This document shows, one piece after another, positions 25,959 to 34,763 of a DNA stretch of 64,000 nt. Origin of the DNA: Stenotrophomonas maltophilia. Lineage in GTDB: Bacteria; Pseudomonadota; Gammaproteobacteria; Xanthomonadales; Xanthomonadaceae. The notes below the pieces were generated by a model. The model worked only from the letters and a program-made list of their open reading frames with translations, was not told where the DNA came from and made no database searches. Within the stretch, counting starts at the first letter, position 1. Each line of letters starts with the position of its first letter. The position numbers and the translations under genes are program-made. Where the stretch lies: positions 2,250,001-2,314,000 of the forward strand of contig NZ_LT906480.1 in NCBI RefSeq assembly GCF_900186865.1, written 5' to 3'.

Positions 25959-26279
25959 TCAGCGCGAAGCAGCACCGCAGTACGCCGCATGCAGCGCCTG
26001 CAGCACGCCCAGTGCGGGCCCTTCAAGAACCCGGTAGTGGATCGCCTGCGCTTCGCGCCGGGTCGCCACGATATCCAGTCCGCGCAGCACCGCCAGATGC
26101 TGTGACAACGCCGATGCGCTCAGGCCGGTCAGTGCCTGCAGTTCCGGTACCGGCGCTTCACCTTCCACCAGGCGGCACAGCACCCGCAGCCGGGCCGGGT
26201 GGGCCAGGCTTTTGAGCAGCGTGGCTGCCTGCGACGCGTGTTCGGCCATCGCGGCGCTGTCGAGCTGGGTCCGGGCCAT
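25959..26279 (-). CDS. bigR: BigR-like ArsR-family persulfide-sensing repressor
   Basis: Winged-helix regulator of 106 residues with recognition helix TGLSASALSQHLAVLRGLDI. It has cysteines at 35 (RLRVLCRLVEG) and 101 (HAAYCGAAS), 66 residues apart, the same spacing as the Cys42/Cys108 pair of BigR/YgaV that forms disulfide or polysulfide bridges on sulfide exposure. The divergent neighbours are two YeeE/YedE sulfur-transport genes, and a long AT-rich palindrome lies between, fitting a repressor that senses reactive sulfur species. Family assignment rests on pattern, not on a search. Confidence 0.85.
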   Translation of the reverse strand: MARTQLDSAAMAEHASQAATLLKSLAHPARLRVLCRLVEGEAPVPELQALTGLSASALSQHLAVLRGLDIVATRREAQAIHYRVLEGPALGVLQALHAAYCGAASR

Positions 26280-26291
26280 GGTTGACCATTT

Positions 26292-26326
26292 TGTTTAGAA
26301 TGATCTAATTTAGAATAATCTAAACA
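26292..26326. promoter_or_regulatory. BigR-type operator, two tandem palindromes
   Basis: TGTTTAGA and TCTAAACA mark the ends of a 35-bp dyad that contains two imperfect palindromes (TTTAGAATGATCTAA, then TTTAGAATAATCTAA). It occupies the divergent spacer between the ArsR gene and the YeeE/YedE genes, is far more AT-rich than its surroundings, and probably covers both promoters. Confidence 0.75.
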
Positions 26327-26365
26327 AATGGGCAATCCCATGTACGGCAGCGAAGAGGGCAGGGC

Positions 26366-26803
26366 ATGAACCTGCCATGGAGTGCGGCGGCAGGTGGTGC
26401 GTTGATCGGCGCCGCCGCGGTGCTGTTGCTCGCCACCATCGGACGCGTGGCGGGCATCAGCGGCATCACCGCAGGCAGCCTGCGCGCAGGCAAGGGCGAG
26501 CGTGCCTGGCGCTGGGCCTTCCTGGCCGGCCTGACCGCATCGGCGGGGCTGGTGCTGTGGTGGCAATCGGTGCCCGAGGCATCGCCGCGTGCGCTGCTGC
26601 GTGATGCGCTGCCGGCATGGCAGTTGATGGGAGCCGGCCTGCTGGTCGGCTTCGGTACGCGGCTGGGCAACGGCTGCACCAGCGGTCACGGTGTGTGCGG
26701 CATGGCCCGCGCTTCGAAGCGATCGCTGGCGGCCGTGCTGGTGTTCATGGTCTGCGCGATGCTGACCACCTTCCTGGTCCGTCATGGCGGAGGCCCAACA
26801 TGA
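26366..26803 (+). CDS. YeeE/YedE family transporter subunit (PmpA-like)
   Basis: Inner-membrane protein of 145 residues, the N-terminal half of a split YeeE/YedE sulfur transporter. Helices are predicted around residues 7-25, 45-62, 75-97 and 110-135. The hallmark cysteine motif is GNGCTSGHGVCGMARAS. In TsuA-type proteins such conserved Cys residues carry thiosulfate across the membrane; specificity here is inferred. It overlaps the next gene by 4 bp and is divergent from the BigR-like repressor. Confidence 0.88.
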   Translation: MNLPWSAAAGGALIGAAAVLLLATIGRVAGISGITAGSLRAGKGERAWRWAFLAGLTASAGLVLWWQSVPEASPRALLRDALPAWQLMGAGLLVGFGTRLGNGCTSGHGVCGMARASKRSLAAVLVFMVCAMLTTFLVRHGGGPT

Positions 26804-27213
26804 GCCGCGCAGTCTGGGCCGCCGGCGCGGCGGGCGCGTTGTTTGGCATGGGGTTGGCACTTTCGGGAATGACCGACGCGCGTCGTGTCCTCGGCTTCCT
26901 CGACATCACCGGTGACTTCGATCCCACGCTGCTGTGGGTGCTGGGCTCGGCGCTGCTGGTCAGCGCGATCGGGCAGCGGTGGGTGTTGCGGCGACAGCAG
27001 CCGCTGTACGCAGACCGCTTCCGGCTGCCTGTTACCCGGCGTGTGGATGCTCGCCTGCTGCTGGGTGCCGCGCTGTTCGGGATCGGCTGGGGCTGGGCGG
27101 GCTATTGCCCAGGCCCGGCCATCGCCGGGGTGGTCGTGGCGTCGCGCGAAGCCCTGTGGTTCGTGCCTTCGATGCTTGCAGGATTCTGGCTGCACGACCG
27201 CTTCGTCCGTTGA
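26800..27213 (+). CDS. YeeE/YedE family transporter subunit (PmpB-like)
   Basis: Membrane protein of 137 residues, the second half of the split transporter. It contains the family's GMGLALSGMTDARRVLGFLD and the C-terminal hallmark GWGWAGYCPGPAIAGVVVAS with its conserved cysteine. ATG 26800 overlaps the previous stop (ATGA), so the two halves are translated together and most likely fold as one pore. Regulated with the previous gene by the BigR-like repressor and its operator. Confidence 0.88.
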   Translation: MSRAVWAAGAAGALFGMGLALSGMTDARRVLGFLDITGDFDPTLLWVLGSALLVSAIGQRWVLRRQQPLYADRFRLPVTRRVDARLLLGAALFGIGWGWAGYCPGPAIAGVVVASREALWFVPSMLAGFWLHDRFVR

Positions 27214-27282
27214 GGCTTTCACCCCTGTCTCACCCTGCCTGGGGTCCTATCTTCGGATCACGGGGAAAAGGAGTGCAACGAC

Positions 27283-28335
27283 ATGGCACGGATGAAGTGG
27301 ATGGGAAGGGGAATGCTGGCGGTCGCGCTGGCCGCAGCCGTGGCACCGGCACTAGCCTGCACGCGCGCGGTGTACCTGGGTGACAACGGCGATGTGATCA
27401 CCGCGCGCTCGATGGACTGGAAGGTCGATGTGGCGACCAACCTCTACATACTGCCGCGCGGCATTGCGCGCACCGGCCAGGCCGGCCCGAAGTCGCTGGC
27501 GTGGACCGCGCGCTACGGCTCGGTGGTGGCCACCGGCTACGACGTGTCGACCACCGATGGCATGAACGAAAAGGGCCTGGTGGCCAACCTGCTGTGGCTG
27601 GTCGAATCGGAGTATCCGCAGCAGCGTGGCAACAAGCCGGGTCTGGCGATTTCGCTGTGGGCGCAGTATGTGCTGGACAACTTCGCTACCGTGGAAGAGG
27701 CGGTCGCTGCGTTGAAACGCGAGCCGTACGCGATCGTCACCGACAAGGTGCCCGGTGAAGATCGGCAGGCGACGCTGCACCTGTCGCTGTCCGATGCCAG
27801 CGGCGACAGTGCCATCGTCGAGTACATCGGCGGCCGCCAGGTGATCCACCATGACCGGCGCTACCAGGTGATGACCAATTCGCCTATCTTCGAGCAGCAG
27901 CTGGCGCTCAACAGCTACTGGCAGCAGATCGGCGGCACGGTGATGCTGCCGGGCACCAACCGCTCTGCTGACCGTTTCGCGCGCGCCTCGTTCTACATCA
28001 ACGCCATTCCCAAGGCCGAGGATCCGGTGGAGGCCTTGGCCAGTGTGTTCAGCGTGATCCGCAACGCGTCGGTGCCGTATGGCATCACCACGCCGGGTGA
28101 GCCGAACATCTCATCCACGCGCTGGCGCACCGTGGCCGACCACAAGCGGCGGCTGTACTTCTTCGAATCGGCATTGACCCCGAACACCTTCTGGGTCGAT
28201 CTGAACAAGGTCGATTTCGCCGGCAAGGTGCTCAAGCTCGACCTCGGCAAGGACCAGCGCAATACCTTCGCCGGTGATGCACTGGGCCAGTTCGTGCCCA
28301 GCGCACCGTTCGCCTTCCTCGGCGTCGACGGTTAG
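27283..28335 (+). CDS. Linear amide C-N hydrolase (choloylglycine hydrolase family)
   Basis: Ntn-hydrolase of 350 residues with an N-terminal signal sequence (MLAVALAAAVAPALA); cleavage before Cys26 (ACTRAVYLGDNGDVITARSM) would expose the nucleophilic Cys, so export and activation coincide. Further family residues: RSMDWKVD with the conserved Asp, GMNEKGLVANLLWL and the Asn/Arg pair in MTNSPIF and SADRFARASF. Family members hydrolyse bile-salt amides, penicillin V or acyl-homoserine lactones; in a non-intestinal Stenotrophomonas the natural substrate could be an N-acyl amide, which cannot be told from sequence. The end overlaps a convergent gene by 4 bp. Confidence 0.86.
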   Translation: MARMKWMGRGMLAVALAAAVAPALACTRAVYLGDNGDVITARSMDWKVDVATNLYILPRGIARTGQAGPKSLAWTARYGSVVATGYDVSTTDGMNEKGLVANLLWLVESEYPQQRGNKPGLAISLWAQYVLDNFATVEEAVAALKREPYAIVTDKVPGEDRQATLHLSLSDASGDSAIVEYIGGRQVIHHDRRYQVMTNSPIFEQQLALNSYWQQIGGTVMLPGTNRSADRFARASFYINAIPKAEDPVEALASVFSVIRNASVPYGITTPGEPNISSTRWRTVADHKRRLYFFESALTPNTFWVDLNKVDFAGKVLKLDLGKDQRNTFAGDALGQFVPSAPFAFLGVDG

Positions 28336-29120
28336 TTCGACGCCTGGCTGGAGGCCGGGTAGACCGCCTGGATCGTGCAGCTGCCGCGGGTGTACTGCGG
28401 CAGCGGGGCGATGCCTTCACCGCGCAGATCGTCTGTCTCGAATTCGGCAGTCATGATCCGATCGCCGGGATTGCCACAGATCAGGCCGTTCTGCAGGCCC
28501 GAGTGGAAGCTCAGCTGCGGCGCGCGGTCGAGCTGGCGGCAGTGGCTGCCGAGTTCGACCCGGTAGTAGCGATGGCCGCCATTGCGGCGCGGATTGGTCT
28601 CCACCAGCATGCCCTGCGGGTCGGATGACCAGGCACGCACGTTGCGCGTGGCAAAGCAGTAGGACGGTGAGCCGCCGAAGCTGCGACGCACCTCCTTGCG
28701 TTCGCGGATGGTCACGGCAGGCAGGGTAGCGGTGCGCAGGCGGTCGCTGTCGCGGGCGACGCTGGCATACTCGCGATTCTGCAGCGGGGTGACCGCGCTG
28801 ATGGTGCATCGGCGGCCGTCGACCACGACGCGTTCGCTGGGGCGGCCGCAGGCCCAGCCGGCGGGGACTTCCAGTTTCAGCGAGGTGGCACCGCGGACGC
28901 CGGGGCAATCTTCGTTGAAGTCGATCCGAAAGGGCTGGCCGGAGGCGGCGCGCAGTGCGATCGAGCGCGGTGATGCCTGCTCCACTTCCTGTACGCCGAC
29001 AGCGTCCATGCAGTGCGGAGCCGGTGGCGTACGCTCCTGTGCGGAGACCGAAGCTGCGAGCACCAGGCCGAGGCTGGTGGCGAGCACCAGGGACACCTGC
29101 TGATGGGTCATGTCCTGCAC
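28332..29120 (-). CDS. Predicted periplasmic protein with two DUF6491-like repeats
   Basis: Protein of 262 residues starting with a signal peptide (LVLATSLGLVLAASVSAQE). The mature part shows two similar halves: RIDFNEDCPGVRGATSLKLE with CGRPSERVVVDGRRCTI, and RVELGSHCRQLDRAPQLSFH with CGNPGDRIMTAEF and RGSCTIQAV. Each has the spacing C-x6-A-x-x-L...C-x-x-x-D...C-x-I seen in DUF6491 proteins, so it is probably a tandem duplication of that domain; this is my reading of the pattern. Function unknown. It is convergent with the Ntn hydrolase and divergent from an AraC gene. Confidence 0.7.
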   Translation of the reverse strand: MQDMTHQQVSLVLATSLGLVLAASVSAQERTPPAPHCMDAVGVQEVEQASPRSIALRAASGQPFRIDFNEDCPGVRGATSLKLEVPAGWACGRPSERVVVDGRRCTISAVTPLQNREYASVARDSDRLRTATLPAVTIRERKEVRRSFGGSPSYCFATRNVRAWSSDPQGMLVETNPRRNGGHRYYRVELGSHCRQLDRAPQLSFHSGLQNGLICGNPGDRIMTAEFETDDLRGEGIAPLPQYTRGSCTIQAVYPASSQASN

Positions 29121-29192
29121 TACCTGCGTTGGATGACGGATCGACTATAGCAACGGTTTGCACGGCCGTTGTTACACGCGCACACTGCCCGG

Positions 29193-29891
29193 ATGGGCGC
29201 CATCTTCCATCTGCGGCACTACGGCCAGGCTACCGGCCTGGACCGCCATGACTACGCGCAGTGGGTGCTGCCAGTGCAGGGTGAACTGCAGTTCGAAATG
29301 GAAGGTCGCGGAGGTCGGCTGGACGTGCTGCAGGGGGCATTCGTGGCCGCCGGTGAGGCGCATGACCAGATGGCTGATGGTCCCAATGGTTTCGTGATCG
29401 TTGACTGTCCTCCGGGCGTACTTGATGACGGCACGCAGGAGCATCTGTGCCGGCAGCGCTGGCTGCATCTGCCGCTGGCATTGCGCCGACGCCTCGCTGA
29501 GGTGCAGGCAGGGCAGTCAATGCCGGCGCTGCTGCCGCAGTTGCTGCAGGTATTTGCACCTGCCGGCAGTGGCGCGCGCATGCAGGGTCTGTGTGCGGCG
29601 GTCCAGGCCGACCCCGGGCAGGCGTGGCCGGTGGCGCGCATGGCGGCGTTCGTCGGGGTCAGCGAGAGCCGTTTGCATGCGCTGTTCCGGCAGGAGTTCG
29701 GGCTCAGCCCGCAGGCCTGGCTCAGTGCAAGCCGGTTGCGTTGGGCCAAGCACCAGCTGCGCACCAGCGTGGCGCCGATCAGCGATATCGCGCTGGCCGC
29801 GGGCTATTCCGAGCAGAGCGCACTGACCCGTGCGCTGCGCCGCGAGTGCGGCCAGACTCCCGCAGCGTGGCGCCGGGGCGCCGGACTGTAG
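29193..29891 (+). CDS. AraC family transcriptional regulator
   Basis: Regulator of 232 residues with an N-terminal cupin-like sensor (RHDYAQWVLPVQGELQFEME, GAFVAAGEAHDQ) and a C-terminal double HTH: RMAAFVGVSESRLHALFRQE with FGLSPQAWLSASRLR, then ISDIALAAGYSEQSALTRAL and CGQTPAAWRRG. Such AraC proteins commonly control an adjacent efflux gene; here a DMT permease starts 119 bp downstream on the same strand. ATG 29193 follows a pyrimidine-rich spacer; an earlier in-frame start at 29169 is less likely because it precedes the sensor domain. Confidence 0.88.
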   Translation: MGAIFHLRHYGQATGLDRHDYAQWVLPVQGELQFEMEGRGGRLDVLQGAFVAAGEAHDQMADGPNGFVIVDCPPGVLDDGTQEHLCRQRWLHLPLALRRRLAEVQAGQSMPALLPQLLQVFAPAGSGARMQGLCAAVQADPGQAWPVARMAAFVGVSESRLHALFRQEFGLSPQAWLSASRLRWAKHQLRTSVAPISDIALAAGYSEQSALTRALRRECGQTPAAWRRGAGL

Positions 29892-30010
29892 GGGCGAGCC
29901 ACGCTCGGCTTTGCGCACGCGCGGCCGGTCAGGGCAATAGCCTCGGTCAAGAGCGTCCGCTGGCCAGCGCTTACACTGCGCGGCCTGTTCTCTCCCCCCG
30001 AAGAACCCGA

Positions 30011-30961
30011 ATGCGCAACAACCCGATGGCCCTAGGCATCGCCAATGGCGTTGCCGCTGGCGCGCTGTGGGGCGTGGTCTTCCTCGCGCCCGCCGTGCTG
30101 CAGTCGTTCAACGCCCTGCAATTGTCGGCCGGCCGCTATCTGGTCTACGGCCTGATCGCCGTAGTACTGCTGCTCCCGCGCTGGAAGCGGCTGGCACCCC
30201 AGCTGGGTCGCACCGAATGGATCGGGCTGCTGTGGCTGAGCCTGGCCGGGAACCTGGTGTACTTCCTGCTGCTGGCCACGGCGGTGCAGTGGGCCGGCGG
30301 TGCGGCGGCGTCGCTGATTGTCGGCCTGATTCCGGTGGTGGTCACCCTGGTCGGCGTGCGCGAACAGGGTGCAGTGCCTTTGAAGCAGCTGCTGCCGGCA
30401 CTGGGCCTGTGCGTGCTGGGCGTGGCCCTGTTTGGTTGGGAAGCACTGATGTCCGAGCACCTGGCAACTCCGTGGCGGCAGCGCCTGATCGGCCTGCTGT
30501 GCGCGTTCGGCGCGCTGTTCTCGTGGGCGTTGTACTCGATCGGCAACAGCCGCTGGCTGGCGCGTCGACCGGACTTGTCCAGCCACGACTGGTCGCTGCT
30601 GACCGGCGTCACCACCGGCGGCCTGGCCCTGCTACTGGTGCCGATGGCCTTCATCGGGCACACCAGCGGGCACACGGCGGCGCAGTGGAGTGGTTTCTGG
30701 GCAATCAGCGCCGGTGTGGCGGTGGTGGCCTCGATCCTCGGCAATGCGTTCTGGAACCGCGCCAGCCGCCTGCTGCCGCTGACCCTGACCGGCCAGATGA
30801 TCGTGTTCGAGACGCTGTTCGCGCTGACGTATGCCTTCGCCTGGCAGCAGCGCTGGCCTTCGCTGCTGGAAGCGTTGGCGATCGTGTTCCTGGTGGCCGG
30901 CGTGATGCTGTGCGCGCATGCCCATCGTACTCCACGGGCGATCGCCGAACATGTCGGCTGA
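30011..30961 (+). CDS. EamA/DMT-superfamily permease
   Basis: Transporter of 316 residues with ten predicted helices and two EamA repeats (about residues 10-145 and 160-305). Clear features: GVAAGALWGVVFLAPAVLQS in helix 1, LSAGRYLVYGLIAVVLLLPR, AASLIVGLIPVVVTLVG in repeat 1, and AFGALFSWALYSIGNSRWLA opening repeat 2. Substrate unknown; some relatives export amino acids or drugs. It lies just behind an AraC-type regulator gene, its likely activator. The next feature, 138 bp downstream, is the threonine leader. Confidence 0.86.
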   Translation: MRNNPMALGIANGVAAGALWGVVFLAPAVLQSFNALQLSAGRYLVYGLIAVVLLLPRWKRLAPQLGRTEWIGLLWLSLAGNLVYFLLLATAVQWAGGAAASLIVGLIPVVVTLVGVREQGAVPLKQLLPALGLCVLGVALFGWEALMSEHLATPWRQRLIGLLCAFGALFSWALYSIGNSRWLARRPDLSSHDWSLLTGVTTGGLALLLVPMAFIGHTSGHTAAQWSGFWAISAGVAVVASILGNAFWNRASRLLPLTLTGQMIVFETLFALTYAFAWQQRWPSLLEALAIVFLVAGVMLCAHAHRTPRAIAEHVG

Positions 30962-31062
30962 ATGCGTGCGTCAAGCGTGCTGATGCTGCCTTGGTCTCAG
31001 ATGCAACCAAATGCCGGCACGTTGAGCGATGATCGCGGCACTGGTTTTTTGCATCGCAGCAC

Positions 31063-31090
31063 TTGACAGCAGGCCGGCGCACAGTGTTTT
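31063..31090 (+). promoter_or_regulatory. Candidate thr operon promoter
   Basis: TTGACA at 31063-31068 with a TGTTTT-like -10 at 31085-31090 after about 16-17 bp, immediately ahead of the leader peptide start at 31100. The -35 is perfect and the -10 weak. A small dyad CACAG-TGTTTT-CTGTG (31080-31095) overlaps the -10. Confidence 0.4.
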
Positions 31091-31099
31091 CTGTGCGTC

Positions 31100-31234
31100 A
31101 TGGTTTTTGATGCCGCCCACGCCAGCCTGATCGCCCCCGCCACTGCGGGCCGTTCGACTGCGCCGGTCGCCACCACCACCATTACCACCACCACCGTCAC
31201 CACTGCCCTGGTGCGGCCCGTCGTCTTCGTGTAA
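31100..31234 (+). CDS. thrL: thr operon leader peptide (ThrL)
   Basis: Short leader of 44 residues ahead of thrA, starting ATG 31100 and ending TAA 31232-31234. Residues 25-35 read TTTITTTTVTT (31172-31204), a run of threonine with isoleucine, the amino acids made through this operon. Nothing else is conserved, as expected for a leader whose only role is to let ribosome stalling report threonyl- and isoleucyl-tRNA levels. The RNA downstream of the codons can fold in two alternative ways (see attenuator). Confidence 0.88.
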   Translation: MVFDAAHASLIAPATAGRSTAPVATTTITTTTVTTALVRPVVFV

Positions 31235-31274
31235 CTCCCGAAAACCACGGCCCCGCACCATACAGGTGGCGGGG
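31210..31274 (+). promoter_or_regulatory. thr attenuator: alternative RNA hairpins
   Basis: Segment GGTGCGG (31210-31216) is complementary to CCGCACC (31253-31259), and the latter is also part of a stronger hairpin CCCCGCACC (31251-31259) with GGTGGCGGGG (31265-31274). The two pairings exclude each other, as for anti-terminator and terminator. The ribosome stalled on the Thr/Ile codons (31172-31204) would favour the first. No run of T follows the second stem, so it may act by Rho or by pausing rather than as a classical intrinsic terminator. Confidence 0.65.
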
Positions 31275-31318
31275 AAGCTCGACACCTGCATGCGACGGGG
31301 CCTCCTGCCGAGGTCTGC

Positions 31319-33823
31319 ATGTCTTCCCACGCCCCCGCTCATCCCGTTGCCCCGGCCGATCTGGCTGCACCTTCCATCGTCGTGCACAAGTTCGGCGGCA
31401 CCTCGGTGGCCGATGCCGAACGCTACCGCCACGTTGCGGGCCTGCTGCTGGCCCGTCCCGAATCGCTGCAGGTCACTGTCGTTTCGGCAATGAAGGGCGT
31501 CACTGACGCGCTGATCGAGCTGGCCCAGCTGGCGGCCATGGGCGACGAAGGCTGGCGCGAGGCCTGGCATGCGCTGCGCGCGCGTCACCGTGGCGCCGCC
31601 GTGGCCCTGCTGGGCGAGCAGGTGGGCGAGACCGTCGAATGGATCGATGCCCGCTTCGATCAACTGGCCGAAGTGCTTGCGGCGCTGGCGGTGATCGGCG
31701 AGCTGCCGCGCGAAGTGCTCGACCGCGTGCAGGGCCTGGGCGAAGTATTCTCCGCGCAACTGCTTGGCACCCACCTGCGTGCCTTGGGCGAAGACTGTGC
31801 GGTACTCGATGCACGCGACGTGCTGGTGGTCGGGCATGGCGAACTGGGCGTGGATGTCGACTGGGAGTCCAGCGCGGACCGCCTGGCCAAGTGGCGCCTG
31901 CGGCATCCGCAGATGCGCCTGGTCGCCACCGGTTTCGTTGCCCGTGACCGCCATGACCGCATCACCACGCTCGGCCGCAACGGCAGCGACTATTCCGGCG
32001 CGATCTTCGCCGCGTTGTTCAATGCCGATGAACTGCACATCTGGACCGACGTCGACGGCGTGCTGTCGGCCGACCCGCGGCTGGTGCCCGAGGCGGTGCA
32101 GCTGGAGTCACTGAGCTACGACGAGGCCTGCGAACTGGCTTATTTCGGCGCCAAGGTGGTGCACCCGCAGACGATGTCGCCGGCGATCCGCCTCGGCCTG
32201 CCGATCTTCATCCGCAATACCTTCCAGCCGGCGCATCCGGGGACGCGCATCAGCGCCGAGCGCTCGCCGCGCGGGCCGGTGAAGGGCCTGACCCTGAGCC
32301 CCGGCTTGGCCCTGTTGAACCTGGAGGGCACCGGCCTGATCGGCGTGCCCGGTACCGCCGAGCGCGTGTTCGCGGCGCTGCGCCAGGCGCAGGTGTCGGT
32401 GGTGATGATCTCGCAGGGTTCGTCAGAGCATTCGATCTGCTGCGTGGTGCGCGCCGCCGAAGCCGCGCGTGGCCGCGAAGCGCTGCTGCACGCGTTCGCG
32501 CATGAACTGTCGGTAGGGCAGGTGCAGCGGGTGCAGGTCAGTGAGGGCGTCAGCGTGCTGGCGGCAGTGGGTGACGGCATGGCCGGCCAGCCCGGTGTGG
32601 CGGCGCGCCTGTTCGAGGCGCTGGGACGCGCGCAGGTGAACATCCTGGCGATCGCGCAGGGCTCGTCGGAGCGCAATATTTCTGTGGCGGTGGACAGTGC
32701 CGATGCCACCCGCGCATTGCGGGCCGCACATGCGGGCTTCTGGCTGTCGTCGCAGACGTTCGCGGTCGGCGTGATCGGGCCGGGCAACGTCGGCGCGGCA
32801 CTGCTGGACCAGCTGCTGGCGGCCCGCCTGCAGCTGCTGGCCAAGGCCAATGTGGATCTTCGCCTGCGCGCGCTGGCCTCGCGTTCGCGCATGCGGCTGG
32901 AAGTGGATGGCCTGCACGCCGATTGGCGGGAGGCATTGCAGGACGCGGGCGAGCCCAGCGACCTGGATCGCTTCACCGAACACCTGCTGGCCGCGCACCT
33001 GCCGCATGCGGTGGTGATCGACTGCAGTGGCAGCGCCGACGTGGCCGAGCGCTATGAGGGCTGGCTGGCCGCCGGCATCCACGTGGTGACTCCGAACAAG
33101 CAGGCCGGTGCTGGCCCGTTGCCGCGCTACCAGCGCATCCGCGCTGCTGCGGCGGCCAGTGGTGCGCGCTTCCGCTACGAAGCCACGGTGGGCGCGGGCC
33201 TGCCGGTGATCACCACGCTGCGTGATCTGGTCGATACGGGCGACGAGGTGCTGGCGATCGAAGGCATCTTCTCCGGCACGCTGGCGTGGCTGTTCAACCG
33301 CTTCGACGGCAGTCAGCCGTTCTCGCAGCTGGTCGCGCAGGCGCGGTCGATGGGCTACACCGAGCCGGACCCGCGCGATGATCTTTCGGGCGTGGACGTG
33401 GCGCGCAAGCTGGTGATCCTCGCCCGCGAGGCCGGCCACGCGCTCAGCCTGGAACAGGTACAGGTGGAAAGCCTGGTGCCGGCGCTGCTGCGCGACGGCA
33501 GCGTGGATGACTTCATGGCGCGGCTGGGCGAGTCCGATGCCAGCCTGTTGCAGCGGTTGCAGGACGCGCGGGCGCGTGGCGCGGTGCTGCGCTACGTGGC
33601 ACAGCTGGGCGCTGACGGTGCCTCGGTGGGCCTGCAGGAACTGCCCGCCGACCACGCCTTCGCCAACCTTCGGTTGACCGATAACGTGGTGCAGTTCCGT
33701 ACCCGTCGCTACTGCGACAACCCGTTGGTGGTGCAGGGTCCGGGCGCCGGCCCGGAAGTCACCGCCGCCGGTGTGTTTGCCGACCTGCTGCGGGTCGCGG
33801 CCGGTGAAGGAGCGCGCCTGTGA
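31319..33823 (+). CDS. thrA: Bifunctional aspartate kinase/homoserine dehydrogenase I
   Basis: Cytosolic enzyme of 834 residues catalysing the first and third steps of threonine/methionine/isoleucine synthesis. The N-terminal aspartokinase starts [16 protein letters not shown] and has [13 protein letters not shown] with [13 protein letters not shown]; the middle (about 325-470) holds two ACT domains for threonine control ([28 protein letters not shown]); the C-terminal homoserine dehydrogenase has [16 protein letters not shown] for NAD(P), [14 protein letters not shown] and [12 protein letters not shown]. Length matches the fused ThrA of gammaproteobacteria. It overlaps thrB by 4 bp (GTGA). 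Confidence 0.97.
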   Translation: MSSHAPAHPVAPADLAAPSIVVHKFGGTSVADAERYRHVAGLLLARPESLQVTVVSAMKGVTDALIELAQLAAMGDEGWREAWHALRARHRGAAVALLGEQVGETVEWIDARFDQLAEVLAALAVIGELPREVLDRVQGLGEVFSAQLLGTHLRALGEDCAVLDARDVLVVGHGELGVDVDWESSADRLAKWRLRHPQMRLVATGFVARDRHDRITTLGRNGSDYSGAIFAALFNADELHIWTDVDGVLSADPRLVPEAVQLESLSYDEACELAYFGAKVVHPQTMSPAIRLGLPIFIRNTFQPAHPGTRISAERSPRGPVKGLTLSPGLALLNLEGTGLIGVPGTAERVFAALRQAQVSVVMISQGSSEHSICCVVRAAEAARGREALLHAFAHELSVGQVQRVQVSEGVSVLAAVGDGMAGQPGVAARLFEALGRAQVNILAIAQGSSERNISVAVDSADATRALRAAHAGFWLSSQTFAVGVIGPGNVGAALLDQLLAARLQLLAKANVDLRLRALASRSRMRLEVDGLHADWREALQDAGEPSDLDRFTEHLLAAHLPHAVVIDCSGSADVAERYEGWLAAGIHVVTPNKQAGAGPLPRYQRIRAAAAASGARFRYEATVGAGLPVITTLRDLVDTGDEVLAIEGIFSGTLAWLFNRFDGSQPFSQLVAQARSMGYTEPDPRDDLSGVDVARKLVILAREAGHALSLEQVQVESLVPALLRDGSVDDFMARLGESDASLLQRLQDARARGAVLRYVAQLGADGASVGLQELPADHAFANLRLTDNVVQFRTRRYCDNPLVVQGPGAGPEVTAAGVFADLLRVAAGEGARL

Positions 33824-34734
33824 TCGCACGTGCGTTCGCGCCGGCCTCGGTGGCCAACGTAGCGGTGGGCTTCGATATTCTCGGTCACGCCATTTCCGGT
33901 GTTGGCGATACCGTGAGCGTGCGCCGCATCGACGAGCCGCTGGTGCGCATCGAGGCGATTCGCGGCAGTGCCGTCGAGCTGCCGCTGGAGGCAGCCGGGA
34001 ACACCGCCGGCGCTGCGCTGATGTCACTGCGCGACGGCCTGGGCCTGGATTTCGGATTCGCGGTGGAGATCGACAAGGGCATTCCGTTCGGTTCCGGCAT
34101 GGGCGGTTCGGCAGCGTCATGCGTTGCGGCGCTGGTTGCCGCCAACGCGCTGCTGGATGTACCGCTGTCGCGCGAGGCGCTGTATCCGTTTGCGCTCGAT
34201 GGCGAGGCGGTGGCCAGCGGTGGCCGCCACGGCGACAACGTGGGGCCGCTGCTGCTGGGTGGTCTTGCGCTGTGTACGGCCGATCGCCTGCTGCCAATTC
34301 CGGTGCCGGCGACCTGGCACAGCCTGCTGGTGCATCCGCACGCGGTGCTGGAAACACGCCGTGCGCGCCAGGTGCTGCAGGGCAGCTACGCGCTGGGTGA
34401 ATTCGTGGCACAGAGTGCGAACCTCGCGCTGGTACTCAGTGGTTGCCATCGTAGTGATGCGGCGCTGGTGCGGGCTGGATTGCGCGATGTGCTGGTCGAA
34501 CCACGGCGGGCCGGCCTGATTGCAGGTTTCGAAGCAGCCCGCGATGCGGCGCTGTCGGCCCATGCAATGGGTGCGGGCATCTCCGGTGCCGGACCCAGCG
34601 TGTTCGCCTGGTTCGAGGACGCCGACCAGGCCCGCACCGCTGTCGCACCGGTGCAGGCGGCATTTGCCGCCGCCGGTTTCGACAGCGATGCCTGGGTGTC
34701 GCCGCTGGATGCACCGGGAGCCCGCTTGTGCTGA
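33820..34734 (+). CDS. thrB: Homoserine kinase
   Basis: GHMP-family kinase of 304 residues phosphorylating L-homoserine with ATP. The ATP loop is [19 protein letters not shown]; the N-terminal [20 protein letters not shown] and the C-terminal [17 protein letters not shown] are typical of ThrB. The start is a GTG inside GTGA overlapping the thrA stop, indicating translational coupling. It ends where thrC begins, so the three genes form one thrABC operon preceded by the thrL leader. Confidence 0.96.
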   Translation: MIARAFAPASVANVAVGFDILGHAISGVGDTVSVRRIDEPLVRIEAIRGSAVELPLEAAGNTAGAALMSLRDGLGLDFGFAVEIDKGIPFGSGMGGSAASCVAALVAANALLDVPLSREALYPFALDGEAVASGGRHGDNVGPLLLGGLALCTADRLLPIPVPATWHSLLVHPHAVLETRRARQVLQGSYALGEFVAQSANLALVLSGCHRSDAALVRAGLRDVLVEPRRAGLIAGFEAARDAALSAHAMGAGISGAGPSVFAWFEDADQARTAVAPVQAAFAAAGFDSDAWVSPLDAPGARLC

Positions 34735-34763
34735 ATCCTTCCCCTTTACTGGATACCGAACCC

